A stretch of 64,000 bases of DNA from an uncultured Aquimarina sp. (lineage in GTDB: Bacteria; Bacteroidota; Bacteroidia; Flavobacteriales; Flavobacteriaceae): contig NZ_CANLMP010000004.1 of NCBI RefSeq assembly GCF_947492405.1, positions 62,001-126,000 on the forward strand. The letters run 5' to 3'. Position 1 is the first letter of the stretch. The number at the start of each line of letters is the position of its first letter. Positions 53,301 to 63,715 of this stretch are shown piece after piece. The translations under genes were made by a program, and so were the position numbers. The notes beneath the pieces were generated by a model. The model made no database searches. It had not been told where the DNA came from and saw only the letters and a list, made by a program, of their open reading frames with translations.

Positions 53301-55295
53301 AATTGTTTTAATTGCAAAACTAGATCCTGCTGATGCATTTGTTAGCATGAAATTAGCATCACTATCATACCCCATTTGATTCACAAAATCACCAGTGGAT
53401 TGATCACTAACTAAGGTAGTTGCTCCTCCTTGTCGTCTTCCTCTTCCATCCCAAGGAAGGTTAAATCTATAGATAACATTCCTAACGAAGGTTGCTGTCA
53501 TATATTGACCATCTTTATCTACAAAAGTGTAAAAACCATCTCCATCGGATAGTTCTTCAGATCCATTAATTCCTGGGACAGTATTTCTAAAGGCTTGTGA
53601 ACCGTTATCTTGTGCTCCCGCTGTAAAAATCCCTGAAGTATCTCCTGCTCCATCAGGTCCGATACCCGCTTTTACATATTGAGTCACATTATAGTTATTA
53701 TTTCGAGCACCAAAAACATTAGAATTTTGAGCAGTCGATAAACTATTTGCATAATAAACACCTCCATCAGTACCAAAAATTGCCTGATTAGAATTCCCTG
53801 GTCTAAATGTCATAGCATGTTGATCCGCATGAACCAAAGAAACTGGCAATCCAGCTAAACCTGGATTGTTAGACCATTTAGAAATCTGACCCCAACTATT
53901 ACCACTATTTGCAGATCTAAACAGATCAATCCCTCCCACGTAAACAATATCATCATTTGTAGGATCCGCTTCAATCATTAAATCATAAAATGCTTGTCCT
54001 CTAGTAAAGTCATTTGCAGAAATCCCATTGTCTGCATCATTTGGTAATGCGGTTTCAGTTACCGATCCAAATTTATTCGTAGTTCTATAAATATGCACCG
54101 GAGTATTTCCACTTCCTTGAGTCAATGCGTATAATTTATTAGCATCGGTTGTAGAAACTTCAATTTCTACTCTATTAGAATCATTTAATGGTGAACCTGC
54201 TGCTTCTGTCCAGGTTGCCCCATTGGTAGAACTAAACACTCTACCTCCACCTGCTCCACCTATTCCTGGCGTCGTGATCGTTCCCATCCATAATGTATTA
54301 TCCGCACCGATTTCAAAATCATTGGGAATAAAGAAGTAATCAGCTCCACTGAAAACGAAGCTCATATTTGTTGATTCAATTCTATTCCAGGTAGCACCGT
54401 TATCTATCGATCTGTACAATCCTGCAGTTTGCAACCCTAACCAATTTGTTGGGTTTGCCGCATCTCCATATACGTGCGCTCCTACCCCTACAAAAAGTTC
54501 TGTACGATTCTGTGCGATATTATTCCAAGCTAAAATATCATTTACATAAAAAATACCTGAAAGAAATAAGTTACTGGCATTAAAATCAAAACTTCCAGCT
54601 CCTGCAGGAGGAATCGCCAATGATTGCCAACTTGTCCCTCCATCAGTAGAACGATAAATTCCACTACCGACTACGTCACCTGCTGTATATTGCTCTCCTG
54701 TACCTAAATACCAAATGTTAGAATCTCTAGGATCCACTGTAATAGATGTTACAGATAAATTCCCAGGTACATTCTGTACACGACTCCATTGAGAAGTAGA
54801 TGAGGTAATATCATTATTTACCCATAAACCTCCACTAACACCACCAGCATATACGCGCCTATTAGAAGAATCATTAGGGTCAAACATTATGGCCCTTGTT
54901 CTACCTCCTATATCGTTAGGACCTCTCTCAATCCAAGGATTATTAGCATCATCACCAGGAGCTCTTTTAGACAAGCCTCTCTTTAGCATCTCTTGAGTCT
55001 CATAAATTTTTTCTGGTTCTGTTCTTCCGGTTGCAGGATTAATAGATAATTCCCACAATTGTTCAAAATACTTATTCGGAGGAAGCCCTTGCGCTTTTCT
55101 TTCCGCCCTAGTCATTTTTAGTGTTTCTGTAAAGGGACTTTTGTTCAAAAAATCTTTGTGTTGATCTCTCAAACTTGTTATTTCATTTTTTTCTTTTCTT
55201 TCAATACTTTTCTCTCCGGAGAAAATCATGAAACCGATTGGTAGCGCCACTAAACCAAAGGCTAGTAACGCATAGTGAGTAATTTTTCTTTTCAT
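50319..55295 (-). CDS. Giant secreted sialidase-like propeller protein with Fn3 and MAM domains, T9SS-sorted
   Basis: A 1658-residue surface or secreted protein. After an N-terminal signal/membrane helix (YALLAFGLVALPIGFMIFS) comes a region of about 100-850 with BNR/Asp-box beta-propeller repeats of the VPS10/sortilin type (GIYRSTDGGTSWQSL, GLYRSIDNGATWNRIES, VYYANSL). Then Fn3 (about 857-948), MAM-like (about 955-1120), Fn3 (about 1125-1212), MAM-like (about 1218-1390), MAM-like (about 1397-1561) and a type A sorting domain (FYPNPVSENVLYLN ... LPQGVYIIRVATKN, last 90 residues). Probably binds or degrades polysaccharide or protein at the surface. Confidence 0.87.
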   Translation of the reverse strand: MKRKITHYALLAFGLVALPIGFMIFSGEKSIERKEKNEITSLRDQHKDFLNKSPFTETLKMTRAERKAQGLPPNKYFEQLWELSINPATGRTEPEKIYETQEMLKRGLSKRAPGDDANNPWIERGPNDIGGRTRAIMFDPNDSSNRRVYAGGVSGGLWVNNDITSSTSQWSRVQNVPGNLSVTSITVDPRDSNIWYLGTGEQYTAGDVVGSGIYRSTDGGTSWQSLAIPPAGAGSFDFNASNLFLSGIFYVNDILAWNNIAQNRTELFVGVGAHVYGDAANPTNWLGLQTAGLYRSIDNGATWNRIESTNMSFVFSGADYFFIPNDFEIGADNTLWMGTITTPGIGGAGGGRVFSSTNGATWTEAAGSPLNDSNRVEIEVSTTDANKLYALTQGSGNTPVHIYRTTNKFGSVTETALPNDADNGISANDFTRGQAFYDLMIEADPTNDDIVYVGGIDLFRSANSGNSWGQISKWSNNPGLAGLPVSLVHADQHAMTFRPGNSNQAIFGTDGGVYYANSLSTAQNSNVFGARNNNYNVTQYVKAGIGPDGAGDTSGIFTAGAQDNGSQAFRNTVPGINGSEELSDGDGFYTFVDKDGQYMTATFVRNVIYRFNLPWDGRGRRQGGATTLVSDQSTGDFVNQMGYDSDANFMLTNASAGSSFAIKTINVAANSNTNITNALLTSKPTALTPSPFENNVWYVGTATGQMLRLTNVGVGSANWSEIATPFVGSVSSVRLGETANDIMVTMHNYGVTSVWYSSDAGANWVSKEGDLPDIPVRDMLQNPLDRNEVIVGTQLGVWVTTNFDAANPTWNQSQNGMSDASVTSFDYWAINGDDNNNKIIASTYGRGVFTGSFTANGTSDTTAPSVPTNLTAANTTQTTTDLSWTASTDNVGVTGYDVYQDGVVVTTVTGTSYNVTGLTANTSYSFVVRAKDAAGNESADSNIAAITTSGTTGGGGCSGGITAFPYDEGFEGGFGDWTQGSGDDFDWIRRSGGTPSNNTGPSAADEGSFYVYVETSNPNNPNRTTILNSPCFDLSGETTADYSFRYHMTGNAVGELRLEASSDNGTTWTSIWSRSGDQGNSWNSAAVNLDSYTGSSMQLRYVGTSGNSWQGDMAVDRISLFTGSTADTTAPTAPTNLTGTNTTQTTTDLSWTAATDNVGVTGYDVYQDGTLVTTVTTTNYTATGLTANTSYAFIVRAKDAAGNESADSNTANVTTTGSTGNGCTAGITSFPYNQGFEGGFGDWTQGSGDDFDWIRRSGGTPSNNTGPSSADEGSFYVYVETSNPNNPNRTTILNSPCFDLSGETSADYSFRYHMTGNAVGVLKLEASSDNGTTWTEVWSRSGTQGNAWNTANVNLDSYAGASLQLRYVGTSGNSWQGDMAVDRISLSTDGTTAGNGCTGGIASFPYNQGFEGGFGSWSQGSGDDFDWIRRSGGTPSNNTGPSSADEGTFYVYVETSNPNNPNRTTILNSPCFDLSSAASATFGFRYHMTGNAVGELKLEASSDNGITWTEVWSRSGTQGNAWNTATVNLDSYVGDSMQLRYVGTSGNSWQGDMAVDAVSLSTSGTTAVNDEFTNSSIDGSELFEVTFYPNPVSENVLYLNTSMKSTINYTIMSVAGQLVDKGVVSNNSINVQRLPQGVYIIRVATKNSKEIISQFIKR
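50600..51110 (-). repeat. MAM-coding direct repeat, copy 3
   Basis: This segment encodes the third MAM-like domain and is very similar in DNA to 51130-51650 and 51930-52440; long stretches such as the codons for NTGPSSADEG and NPNNPNRTTILNSPCFDLS are almost identical. Ends are approximate. Confidence 0.8.
51130..51650 (-). repeat. MAM-coding direct repeat, copy 2
   Basis: Second copy of the same unit, encoding the MAM-like domain that follows the second Fn3. Ends are approximate. Confidence 0.8.
51930..52440 (-). repeat. MAM-coding direct repeat, copy 1
   Basis: First copy (nearest the N-terminus of the protein). The Fn3 module is also duplicated beside copies 1 and 2 (about 52450-52725 and 51660-51920), so an Fn3+MAM unit was duplicated and a further MAM added. 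Confidence 0.8.
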
Positions 55296-55742
55296 TTTTA
55301 GTTAAAAATTTAGTTATTATTTAATTTTTTAGCATCTTTTTTTACAATTATACAATAAAATTAAATAATAGGGCAATTTCCCTTAAATAAAAGGGATTTT
55401 TCCCCTAATTGATTTATGTGGATATTATTTTATTTTAGTTAATTAATTAAAAAATTCTTAGTTTTTTAAAAGCCTTACAGTAATAAAACAACTCATAATG
55501 AAAAAACCCTAATATTTTATTACCTATAAAACATAGTATATTACCCATAATCTACACTTCCGGCATTAAGAAACGTTGTTTCAAAACTCAGCTCTATTCT
55601 ATTTTTAGTGATTTTATTTGCTGAACATAAAGAATAATTTCACCAGCTATAATTACTTAGTTTTATTTCTAATAAGCTATCTATAATAACTTTGAACCCA
55701 AGAAAAATTTACCTATTATTATACCTCTAAAACCAATCAGCT
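55296..55742. other. AT-rich divergent intergenic region
   Basis: About 450 bases between the divergent T9SS gene and the lipoprotein gene at 55743. A small hairpin, TTTCCCTT-AAATAA-AAGGGATTT (about 55376-55399), is followed by TTTTTCCCC and may be an operator or a weak terminator. Otherwise only A+T-rich DNA; no gene seen. Confidence 0.5.
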
Positions 55743-56381
55743 ATGAAAAAAATACCACTCCTATTGCTTTCAATCTTGTTTATGATATCCTGTAAAGATG
55801 AGCAAAAGCAAAAAACAAGTGATACAGAAAACGAAACAGAATCTGTTCAAAACAACAACAGCAACGATCTTAAAACGGATAGTAAAAATCCGATTAATCC
55901 AAGTGTTAAACTTACTAGCCTTGATTTAGCTTTAGAAGTAGAAAATTTTATTACCTGCAAAAAAACGGCTACCGAACGAAATGACTGTAGAAACAGTATT
56001 ACCAAAACAATTTCAAAAGCGTTTGGACTTACTGAATTTAGTGACCCAAAACTAGGTTATGTAGTGTACGATAGTATACGTCCAATTGCGGAAAAATCTA
56101 AAAACTGGTTACAATTAGGGGCGGTGGACCAGAAAAATATAGATATGGCATTAGCGCATACCAACAGAGGTGGCTTATCCTTAATCATCGACACTGCAGA
56201 AACATATGGTCACGTAGTTATGATCGTTCCCGGAGAAAGTAAAAAATCGGGTTCTTGGGGTATGAAACTTCCTAATGTATTATCATTGACTAATTATAAA
56301 CCAGAAAAATCATTTAGTAATAAATCGCTGTCTTACGCCATGAAGAAAAGCGAAGATTTGAAAGTTTATATAAGACAATAA
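55743..56381 (+). CDS. Lipoprotein of unknown function with a C-terminal amidase-like segment
   Basis: A 212-residue lipoprotein (signal ending LFMISC). A Ser/Asn/Glu-rich linker (about 20-55) precedes a globular domain with LALEVENFITCKKTATERNDCRN, in which two Cys may form a disulfide, and GHVVMIVPGESKKSGSWGMKLPNV near residue 160. A GHV...VPG pattern is seen in CHAP/NlpC-type amidases, but no catalytic Cys is in the right place. Not recognised. Ends in a strong terminator. Confidence 0.6.
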   Translation: MKKIPLLLLSILFMISCKDEQKQKTSDTENETESVQNNNSNDLKTDSKNPINPSVKLTSLDLALEVENFITCKKTATERNDCRNSITKTISKAFGLTEFSDPKLGYVVYDSIRPIAEKSKNWLQLGAVDQKNIDMALAHTNRGGLSLIIDTAETYGHVVMIVPGESKKSGSWGMKLPNVLSLTNYKPEKSFSNKSLSYAMKKSEDLKVYIRQ

Positions 56382-56400
56382 AAGTAATGTATTATTCATT

Positions 56401-56437
56401 ATCCTCAATTGACTATTTTCATTTGAGGATTTTTTTT
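56401..56437. terminator. Bidirectional terminator between lipoprotein and SIR2-TPR genes
   Basis: ATCCTCAA (56401-56408) pairs with TTGAGGAT (56423-56430), followed by seven T residues. Confidence 0.8.
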
Positions 56438-56449
56438 GAATAAAAACAA

Positions 56450-58927
56450 TTAAGTATTTGATAATATCCTTTCTAAATCAATATCCTTTAATAATTCTCC
56501 CCACTTAGGGTTGGATTTAATATAAACAATATCTATTTTATTTTCTTCAACATAAGCTTTCAGATAATTAAATGCTTTGGACCTATTTTCATTTTCTAAT
56601 AGTAATAAAATTAAATCCGAAATAGCATCTCTTCTATTAAGAAAAGAAAAATTACTAAACTCAGGAACAGATATTACTTCTTCATATTTCTGAATGCTTT
56701 TTACAAAAAGTTCTTCACTTTTGTTCAATCTAGCTAAACATTGAATTGCAGCTCCCCAATTTATATAACTCTTATAATTCAATGGATTTAAAATAGTAGC
56801 TTCTTTATATTTTTGAATACAATCAAGATACAAAGATTCATCTTTTTTTTGTAGAGCTAAGTCTTGAAGTGCTTTCCCCCAATTAAAAAATACCGCATCA
56901 TCATTAGGATTTAATTTTGATGCCTCGTCGTATTTGGTAAAGCATTGTTCAAATTTATTTTTATCTCCAGTTAACAATGCAAAATCGTGATATGAAGCCC
57001 CCAAATTAAGAAATATTAAATGATCATTAGGTTCAATTCTTACTGCCTTATTAAATTTTTCAAAACACTCTAAGAAGAGTTTTTCATCCTTTTTAAACCT
57101 TGCATAATCTAACAAAGCAACTCCCCAATTCATATAAACCACGTGATCATCCGACACTAAATTGGCAGCTTTTTGAAATTTCGCAAAGGAATCAAGAAAA
57201 AATACCTCACTCTTTTTTAGAATAGCTAAATTATGCATTGCCCCGGCCCAATTAAGATATATCTGATAATTATTTTTATCAATACTTTCGGCTAAAACGA
57301 ATTTATCAAAACTATCATTAAACAAAGAAAAATCCTTCTTTCTTGAAGCGAGTTGTTCAATCGCTACACCCCAATTTATATATATTAAACTATCATTTGG
57401 ATTTATATTTTCAGCTTTTTGGAACTCTGCAAGACTTGTTTTGAGAAGGTGTTCATTATTTTCCAACAAAGCTAAGCTCAGCATCGCTGAACCTAAATTC
57501 AGATTAGCCGAGTAGTTTTTAGGATCAATCTCCAAAGCTTTGCGGAATTTATCAAAGCTCTCAGTATGCAAAACTTTACTTTTTTTAAGCTTGGCCAGGG
57601 TAAATATCGCTATACCCCATTCACAGTAAACAGAGGAATTATCCCCCAACAAAGCAGCTTCTTCATACTTCTGAAAACTTTGCTCATAAATCTCTAAATC
57701 ATTTTTAAACTTTGCAAGATCAACAAGTGCAGTTCCCCAGTTTTGAAAACTAATACTACTTGATTCCAATTTAGTGGCAATTTCATAAAAACCACAACCT
57801 TTTTCTACTTGTTTATAGTTGTTATTTTGTCTCCCCAAAGAACAAAATGCACTTCCTAGATTATGAAAGGAATTACTATTTTCGGGATATAGCTCAATTG
57901 ATTTTTCATATTGCTCAATTGCTCTTTTAAAATCTGATCTCAATTGAAATATTACCCCTTCGGAAAAATATTTAAGCCCTTCCCTTTTTAAAATTTTATC
58001 TTTATCCGCATTAAGGTTTTTTAGGTATTCTAATTCCCGCTGTGCTTCACTTAACTGATTCCTCAATCTATGTTTTTCTGTTTTTTCTTGCAGTTTATGT
58101 GTCTTTTTTGCTTCAAGTAAAGAATCTATAATCTCATTAATTTCATTAAAATTATCTATAGGAATTGGATTTAAAAAATCGAGAGAACTATCTAAAACTT
58201 CTTTCGTAATTATGAAGTGCTGCTGATTATAATCTCCTTGGATTCTTTTTATTTCCGAAAAAATTGTGTTAATCTGATGATCTCCCATTCCACAACCAAT
58301 AAAAAGAACAGTTTTATTATAAATCAAATTCTTTAACGAGATAAGCACATGTTCAGCATTTCTATCTACGCTTTCATAAAGTTTTTTATAATCAGAAGAA
58401 AACAAAACCATAGTCTCTGCATCTTCATAACAACCATGTAGTTTAAATAGGAGTGGACTTTCAGTTTTTTTTAATTTCGTTAATTCAAAATGCTTTCCTG
58501 TATAAGCTTTATTTTTCCTCAAATCTGGGTTTGTCAATTCAAAAGCTGTATCATAATTTGTTGTAACAATTATGTTTGAAAGTTGAAGTATTTTTTTGTG
58601 TGAATCAAAATCATTACTTTCATCTAAATCAAAGAAAGATTTAGCAAAATCCATAATTTTAATTTTGGGTAATAAATGATTTTTTTCAATAAGATTTAGT
58701 ACTTCTATAGGGTCATATCCATCTTCATCTATTAATGGAATTAAATTCTTAACATTATAACCTTGTAATTTTAATTCTTCCAATATTTTGGAAACCATGT
58801 TTCCCCAGCCTTTTATATATTCACCTTTTTTATTAACTAAATTAAACGAAAGACCTGCCCCGACAAATATCACCAATTCATTGTTTTTTATAGCTTCTAT
58901 CAAAAGGGGTGAAATATCTTTTTCCAA
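56450..58927 (-). CDS. SIR2-domain protein with long TPR region
   Basis: An 825-residue cytoplasmic protein. Residues 1-270 are a SIR2-like Rossmann domain of the type that cleaves NAD+ in phage-defence systems: ELVIFVGAGLSF (Gly-rich loop), IIVTTNYDTAFE (TNYD), LFKLHGC (catalytic His) and VLFIGCGMGDHQI. Residues about 275-310 look like a coiled coil. The rest is TPR repeats spaced about 42-45 residues, with regular YxNWGxA repeats, probably a sensor surface. It is very A+T-rich and divergent from rtcB with 132 bases between, which contain operator copy 3. Probably a defence protein that depletes NAD+ when triggered. Confidence 0.85.
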   Translation of the reverse strand: MEKDISPLLIEAIKNNELVIFVGAGLSFNLVNKKGEYIKGWGNMVSKILEELKLQGYNVKNLIPLIDEDGYDPIEVLNLIEKNHLLPKIKIMDFAKSFFDLDESNDFDSHKKILQLSNIIVTTNYDTAFELTNPDLRKNKAYTGKHFELTKLKKTESPLLFKLHGCYEDAETMVLFSSDYKKLYESVDRNAEHVLISLKNLIYNKTVLFIGCGMGDHQINTIFSEIKRIQGDYNQQHFIITKEVLDSSLDFLNPIPIDNFNEINEIIDSLLEAKKTHKLQEKTEKHRLRNQLSEAQRELEYLKNLNADKDKILKREGLKYFSEGVIFQLRSDFKRAIEQYEKSIELYPENSNSFHNLGSAFCSLGRQNNNYKQVEKGCGFYEIATKLESSSISFQNWGTALVDLAKFKNDLEIYEQSFQKYEEAALLGDNSSVYCEWGIAIFTLAKLKKSKVLHTESFDKFRKALEIDPKNYSANLNLGSAMLSLALLENNEHLLKTSLAEFQKAENINPNDSLIYINWGVAIEQLASRKKDFSLFNDSFDKFVLAESIDKNNYQIYLNWAGAMHNLAILKKSEVFFLDSFAKFQKAANLVSDDHVVYMNWGVALLDYARFKKDEKLFLECFEKFNKAVRIEPNDHLIFLNLGASYHDFALLTGDKNKFEQCFTKYDEASKLNPNDDAVFFNWGKALQDLALQKKDESLYLDCIQKYKEATILNPLNYKSYINWGAAIQCLARLNKSEELFVKSIQKYEEVISVPEFSNFSFLNRRDAISDLILLLLENENRSKAFNYLKAYVEENKIDIVYIKSNPKWGELLKDIDLERILSNT

Positions 58928-59002
58928 TCGTTTAGTTTTTATATTTGAAAATATGAAGGTTAATTTAGTGAATAAATTAGTATTTATTATAATTAATTTT
59001 AA

Positions 59003-60454
<1,452 letters not shown>

Positions 60455-60497
60455 TGAAAGAGTCTGAACTGAAATCTAATCTTTGTTAAACAAACAT

Positions 60498-60592
60498 ACA
60501 TCCCCAACCCTTCCTTCGAAGGAAGGTAGCTCAAAAGTCCCTCTTCGAAAGCCTGTCCGCCAATTAGGGAGGAAGGGATTTAGGGAGATGTT
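60498..60592. repeat. Intergenic palindromic repeat, family A copy 2
   Basis: ACATCCCCAACCCTTCCTTC, AAGGAAGG, and at the end AGGGATTTAGGGAGATGT, the same layout as 42849-42927, here with an extra GCCTGTCCGCCAATTAGGGAGG insertion-like part. Confidence 0.65.
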
Positions 60593-60667
60593 TACAATAA
60601 AAATTACTTAAAATGCAAATTAAAAAAGGAACCCTGTATTAAGTTTTTAACTTAAAATTTAATACAA

Positions 60668-60892
60668 ATGAAATCTTATGACAACAAGAAATTTTACAAT
60701 TACAAAACAAGTCATAAAAGAAAAAAGAGAACCAAAAGTGCCAAAATCTGGTGGAAAAGTAATTCTTGGGAGTATCGTAGATATTTACGAAGAAAACATC
60801 GTAATCAATGTAAAGTAATTCTTCGTAGAAAAATGGAGGGTGAGAATATTGAATTTCCATTGTATAAAAAGACACTTTGGTGGGAAGCCTAA
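60668..60892 (+). CDS. Small, very basic protein downstream of rtcB
   Basis: A 74-residue protein with about one third Lys/Arg (KTSHKRKKRTKSAKIWW, WEYRRYLRRKHRNQCKVILRR) and several Trp/Tyr residues. This composition is typical of RNA-binding proteins. Start ATG at 60668 follows an inverted repeat TTAAGTT/AACTTAA (60640-60656). It lies between rtcB and the 220-residue gene, on the same strand, and ends 19 bases before the latter. I do not recognise a named family; an accessory role in the RNA-repair locus is inferred from position and charge. Confidence 0.65.
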   Translation: MKSYDNKKFYNYKTSHKRKKRTKSAKIWWKSNSWEYRRYLRRKHRNQCKVILRRKMEGENIEFPLYKKTLWWEA

Positions 60893-60911
60893 AAGAATTT
60901 GGAAACAAAAA

Positions 60912-61574
60912 ATGAATTTATTTGAAACCATCCAAAACAGCACTCAATTCCTTTCAGATTCCTGGAAGGAACAGTATGCTGGTTTTTTACAAGAAGAACA
61001 TCTTCAGGATTTTTCTAAAAACCTAGAAAACTATCATCAGTTTGGAGTTCCGGATATCCATCCGCTACCACATTTTGATGAAGAGGTAATTCCTACAATA
61101 GCAGAAGCTTTTAAAAATTTCGAAGCATTATTAGCTGATAAAAATACAACACCAAAAGATTGGGCAAAAACTATAGAAACAACTCCATTCGAATATCTTT
61201 TGATTCTTATAGGACAACGATGGACTTCAGCCACCTTAAAAAACGAGCAAGCAATCCCTCCATTAAAAGAAACATTATTAGATAGCTGTTTCACTCCTTT
61301 TAATAATCAAATCTGTATTGCTACCAGAGCTTGGGAAAAGCATATCGGAAGATCAGAAGATCATTTTTGGGGAGAAATGAAAGGCAATCCAACGGAAAAA
61401 GAAGAAAAAGTAAGAAAACGTATTTTAGAAATCATAGAAAATAAAACGTGGTGGAATATTTTCTATCACTACAAACATGAATTTGTATACGAGATTCGGG
61501 TTCCAAGCGGGCATGGAATAAGATGGAATGCTACAGGAACAAGGTTGATTGGGTTTTTAGAACCTTTTTTATAA
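60912..61574 (+). CDS. Hypothetical protein of the rtcB locus
   Basis: A 220-residue soluble protein. The frame opens at 60840, but that part overlaps the basic-protein gene; the ATG at 60912 is preferred. It is mostly helical with a C-terminal strand region VYEIRVPSGHGIRWNATG (cut) followed by FLEPFL, a conserved-looking end. I do not recognise the family. No signal peptide or membrane helix. Position suggests cotranscription with the basic protein and possibly rtcB. Confidence 0.68.
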   Translation: MNLFETIQNSTQFLSDSWKEQYAGFLQEEHLQDFSKNLENYHQFGVPDIHPLPHFDEEVIPTIAEAFKNFEALLADKNTTPKDWAKTIETTPFEYLLILIGQRWTSATLKNEQAIPPLKETLLDSCFTPFNNQICIATRAWEKHIGRSEDHFWGEMKGNPTEKEEKVRKRILEIIENKTWWNIFYHYKHEFVYEIRVPSGHGIRWNATGTRLIGFLEPFL

Positions 61575-61602
61575 GTTGATATACTTTAGCTACTTCTTTC
61601 TT

Positions 61603-61610
61603 TACTTTTG
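61603..61610 (+). promoter_or_regulatory. -7 promoter element of the epimerase gene
   Basis: TACTTTTG exactly matches the Bacteroidetes -7 consensus TAnnTTTG, 30 bases before the ATG at 61641. A -33 element is not clear. Confidence 0.55.
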
Positions 61611-61640
61611 CAATAACTACTAATCAATCATAATACATAT

Positions 61641-62522
61641 ATGATCCATACCATAGAAAATGATCAACTTATTGTTCGTATTGATACTACAGGAGCAGAA
61701 CTCACAAGTATCAAAACCAAAAAAGATAACAAGGAATTTTTATGGCAAGGAGATCCAGCTATATGGGCAAGTCAGGCGCCTGTGCTATTTCCAATTATTG
61801 GTGGACTAAAAAATGGAATGTATACTTACAAAGGAAAAAGTTATTCATTGCCAAAACACGGATTTATACGATATAACAAAAATGTTATAGGGACTCAGAA
61901 TTCGAAAACTAAGGCTTCATTCTCTCTATCTTCGTCAGAAGAAACCTTGAATAGTTATCCATTTGAATTCAGTTTTACTATTAGCTATGAACTTATCAAT
62001 AATCAGCTACTTGTTTCTCATAACATAAGTAATAAAGGTTCAGAAACCATGTTTTTTTCAGTTGGAGGGCATCCCGCTTTTAATTGTCCTTTAGATTCTT
62101 CTGAAGCGTATGAAGATTATTATATCAAGCTAGAAAATGTTGATGATACTCAAAGTTACCAATTAAGCGATAAAGGACTTATATCTAATAATACTGTTTC
62201 TGTAATAGATAATCATAAAATTTGGCTTACTGATACTCTTTTTGATAAGGATGCTTTAATTTTCAAGAATATCGATGCAAAAAAAGCAACCCTTATTCAC
62301 AAAACCAATGGACCAATATTATCGATGGATTTTAATGACTTTCCGGATCTTGGTATTTGGGCAAAACACAAATCACCATATGTCTGTATAGAACCTTGGT
62401 TAGGATATGCAGATCTAGAAGAAACATCACAAAACATCGAAGAAAAAGAAGGGATCCAAAAACTTGATGAAGGAAAAACACATAACAGCAGCTACACAAT
62501 CACCATAACCGATTGTAGATGA
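61641..62522 (+). CDS. Aldose 1-epimerase family protein
   Basis: A 293-residue cytoplasmic sugar mutarotase-like enzyme (YihR/LacX type). Motifs: FLWQGDPAIWASQAPVLFPIIGGLKNG near the N-terminus, SLPKHGFIRY (conserved His near 73), SVGGHPAFNCPL (active-site His near 144) and a late catalytic Glu in CIEPWLGYAD. It would interconvert alpha and beta anomers of hexoses or hexose phosphates. Single gene with its own promoter box. Confidence 0.9.
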   Translation: MIHTIENDQLIVRIDTTGAELTSIKTKKDNKEFLWQGDPAIWASQAPVLFPIIGGLKNGMYTYKGKSYSLPKHGFIRYNKNVIGTQNSKTKASFSLSSSEETLNSYPFEFSFTISYELINNQLLVSHNISNKGSETMFFSVGGHPAFNCPLDSSEAYEDYYIKLENVDDTQSYQLSDKGLISNNTVSVIDNHKIWLTDTLFDKDALIFKNIDAKKATLIHKTNGPILSMDFNDFPDLGIWAKHKSPYVCIEPWLGYADLEETSQNIEEKEGIQKLDEGKTHNSSYTITITDCR

Positions 62523-62584
62523 TATGAAGCCAATATTGCTATTTTATAATCCAGACTTCAATACAACTAAAGATAGCTACACAC

Positions 62585-63715
62585 CTAACGATTGCGCTGT
62601 TGTATTCTTCTGTAGGGAAGATCTTCTTTAGATTGAGCCGCATTTGTCTTTTCATTTTTCATATAACTTTTATGGATCCATCTTTTTTTATCCGCATCTT
62701 CAGTAGTAAAAACGATATTTCCTTTGTTATTCTCAACTGTTCTGAAATTGGTTGTTTTATTAATGTTTTTAACCACACCTTTATTTTCCGTTTTAACCGC
62801 ATCCATAAATGTTGTTACATCCGTTACTGTACAAGCCTCATAATCTTTATCATTTTGTTCGCTAATAGCTTCAACTATAACTGATTCTAATATTTTATCC
62901 CACAAACTCTTAAAAAGACGTTGATTATTATAGATCTCTACTCCGTAAACTTCTCCATTAATTACGTATGCATATCCAATTGTATTGTCCTTGGTTATTA
63001 AGCTCTTAAGTTTATTATAATATTCTTTTTTTGCACTATCCAATTCATCACTCTCTAGTGCTAATTGCAAGCTCGTATTAGATGCGTTATTGGCTACATT
63101 TACTGTTTTTCCATTTTTTCTGGAAAGGTTATCGTTTAAACGATGTTGCTGTTCCGATACTTTTCCCCAAACCTTACTCTGATTTTTTTCGTGTCTTGCA
63201 GCAAGTTTTAATTCTCTCGATGATAACATTTTGGTATTAGAGGCAAAAGAAGAAAGCGTTTCGTTACCACGTTGTCTCCATCTGCCTTGTTCTACACAAA
63301 AACTTTGTAATGCTACATTCTTAGCTTTTGGAGGAATAATTACATCATAACTTATTGTTCTATCCTGTTTCCCTCCTTTTACAATATCTCCAGAATGAAT
63401 AAATATATAATCATCGCTATTATTATCCAATAGCAATTGATTTACATTTCCCGTTTCTTTTACTGTCACTTCTCTTGTGTTCATTGCTTCAGATAAGGTT
63501 TTATAAATATCACCAGCTATTTTTTCTTCACCTGTAATCATAAATAGCGTTAGATTCTGAACACGTATTCCTTCCTTAATTTTAATTCCGTCTGTAATCT
63601 GTTCATTACCTGAATCATCAGTAATCTTTTGGTTTTCTGAAACTTGGATCTTTTTGAAACCAAATAATAGAATACAAATACTAAAAACGGGTAAAATAAT
63701 TGAGTATGCCTTCAT
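62585..63715 (-). CDS. ARPP-1/DUF6569 family exported protein
   Basis: A 376-residue protein started at the ATG at 63715; the frame extends to a TTG at 63733 through a poly-Lys run. A signal or membrane helix (IILPVFSICILLFGF) comes first. The domain at about 60-310 reads IRVQNLTLFMITG, EKIAGDIYKTLSEAM, VTVKETGNVNQLLL, IHSGDIVKGGKQDRTISYDVIIPP, SFCVEQGRWRQRG, the pattern of the ARPP-1 (DUF6569) family, found with ADP-ribosylation and phosphatase contexts. Its molecular function is unknown. Confidence 0.72.
   Translation of the reverse strand: MKAYSIILPVFSICILLFGFKKIQVSENQKITDDSGNEQITDGIKIKEGIRVQNLTLFMITGEEKIAGDIYKTLSEAMNTREVTVKETGNVNQLLLDNNSDDYIFIHSGDIVKGGKQDRTISYDVIIPPKAKNVALQSFCVEQGRWRQRGNETLSSFASNTKMLSSRELKLAARHEKNQSKVWGKVSEQQHRLNDNLSRKNGKTVNVANNASNTSLQLALESDELDSAKKEYYNKLKSLITKDNTIGYAYVINGEVYGVEIYNNQRLFKSLWDKILESVIVEAISEQNDKDYEACTVTDVTTFMDAVKTENKGVVKNINKTTNFRTVENNKGNIVFTTEDADKKRWIHKSYMKNEKTNAAQSKEDLPYRRIQQRNR

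Noticed and set aside
60840..60911. Longer N-terminus of the 220-residue protein behind rtcB
   Set aside because: It overlaps the basic-protein gene in another frame; the ATG at 60912 opens the part that looks like a normal protein.
62524..62630. Short frame after the epimerase gene
   Set aside because: Only 35 codons, overlapping the end of the convergent ARPP-1 gene, with no sign of being translated.
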